The notes below the pieces were generated by a model that had not been told where the DNA came from, made no database searches, and was given only the letters and a program-made list of their open reading frames with translations. From Deltaproteobacteria bacterium (GTDB taxonomy: Bacteria; Desulfobacterota; Binatia; Binatales; Binataceae), in the NCBI GenBank assembly GCA_021780755.1, contig JAJXYF010000022.1, forward strand, positions 28,490 through 92,489: DNA of 64,000 nucleotides, written 5' to 3'. Positions 63,983 to 64,000 of this stretch are shown in pieces. Each line of letters opens with the position of its first letter. The stretch's first letter is position 1. The position numbers were made by a program, and so were the translations under genes.

Positions 63983-64000
63983 ATGGCCCGGCAAATCGGC
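63983..64000 (+). CDS. possible start of next gene (gspE-like), cut by window edge
   Basis: The last 18 bases read MARQIG in frame. T2SS/T4P ATPases (GspE) often begin this way and often follow gspD, but six residues are too few and no good ribosome site precedes. The ~125 bases between the gspD hairpin and this ATG are very GC-rich, Ala/Pro/Arg-coding in several frames, and hold no recognisable gene. Confidence 0.25.

Noticed and set aside
1..64000. CRISPR array or tRNA genes
   Set aside because: No regularly spaced direct repeats and no convincing cloverleaf were seen by eye; a tRNAscan-type search could still find one I missed.

Overview
The window is GC-rich chromosomal DNA of a Gram-negative, aerobically respiring bacterium. 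It carries a complete-looking lipid A/LPS and outer-membrane assembly block, the MEP isoprenoid gene ispG, diaminopimelate genes of the DapL type, an alternative complex III (ACIII) locus joined to a caa3-type oxidase, and fatty-acid-type acyl-CoA genes. This mix recalls Deltaproteobacteria-like lineages such as the Binatota, but that placement is inference from gene content; no rRNA or other decisive marker is present. No tRNA, rRNA or CRISPR array was recognised.

Layout. 0-6 kb: two hotdog-fold (MaoC-like) dehydratase genes at the left edge, then mostly minus-strand small or hypothetical genes, including an acyl-ACP desaturase, an RRM RNA-binding protein coupled to a small Cys-pair protein, and an HExxH protein. 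5.7-9.9 kb: an AhpD-like protein and ispG on plus; dapL-folK-transaldolase on minus. 10.3-21.7 kb: one plus-strand respiratory block, actA-actB-actC-actD-actF-coxB-coxA/C fusion-coxD-ctaG, without an actE gene. 21.8-30.7 kb: a heme-copper-oxidase-like orphan membrane protein, an internally duplicated membrane protein, dapB, gpsA, a kelch-type secreted protein and an acyl-CoA dehydrogenase. 30.8-33.1 kb: a 2.3-kb IS1595-family element with near-perfect terminal inverted repeats, a flanking direct repeat and three passenger genes. 33.1-36.3 kb: degenerate DNA with a truncated SDR start, a beta-lactamase-fold hydrolase and a secreted protein. 36.3-45.0 kb: an orphan nuoA, then glycosyltransferases and an LPS-kinase-like gene, followed by yicC-gmk-relA/spoT-ridA. 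45.0-60.8 kb: a long minus-strand envelope block (lolC-lolD-bamA-ompH-fabZ-lpxA-lpxI-oxidoreductase-sco-lpxB-msbA-waaA-lpxK-trm112-kdkA-like). 61.1-64 kb: the type II secretion secretin gspD.

How the genes work together. ACIII should oxidise quinol and pass electrons to the caa3 oxidase; the cytochrome c domain fused to CoxB may stand in for the missing ActE. CtaG and the distant Sco protein would assemble its copper centres. The lpx/waa/msbA genes make and flip Kdo-lipid A, BamA and OmpH fold outer-membrane proteins, LolCD releases lipoproteins, and the 37-40 kb glycosyltransferases and kinase probably decorate the LPS core.

Most notable: the act/cox block without actE, an lpxA that seems to start at ATA overlapping the fabZ stop, the IS1595 element with passengers, an orphan nuoA, absence of lpxD and rpoZ from their usual places, and short dispersed repeats near gene ends.
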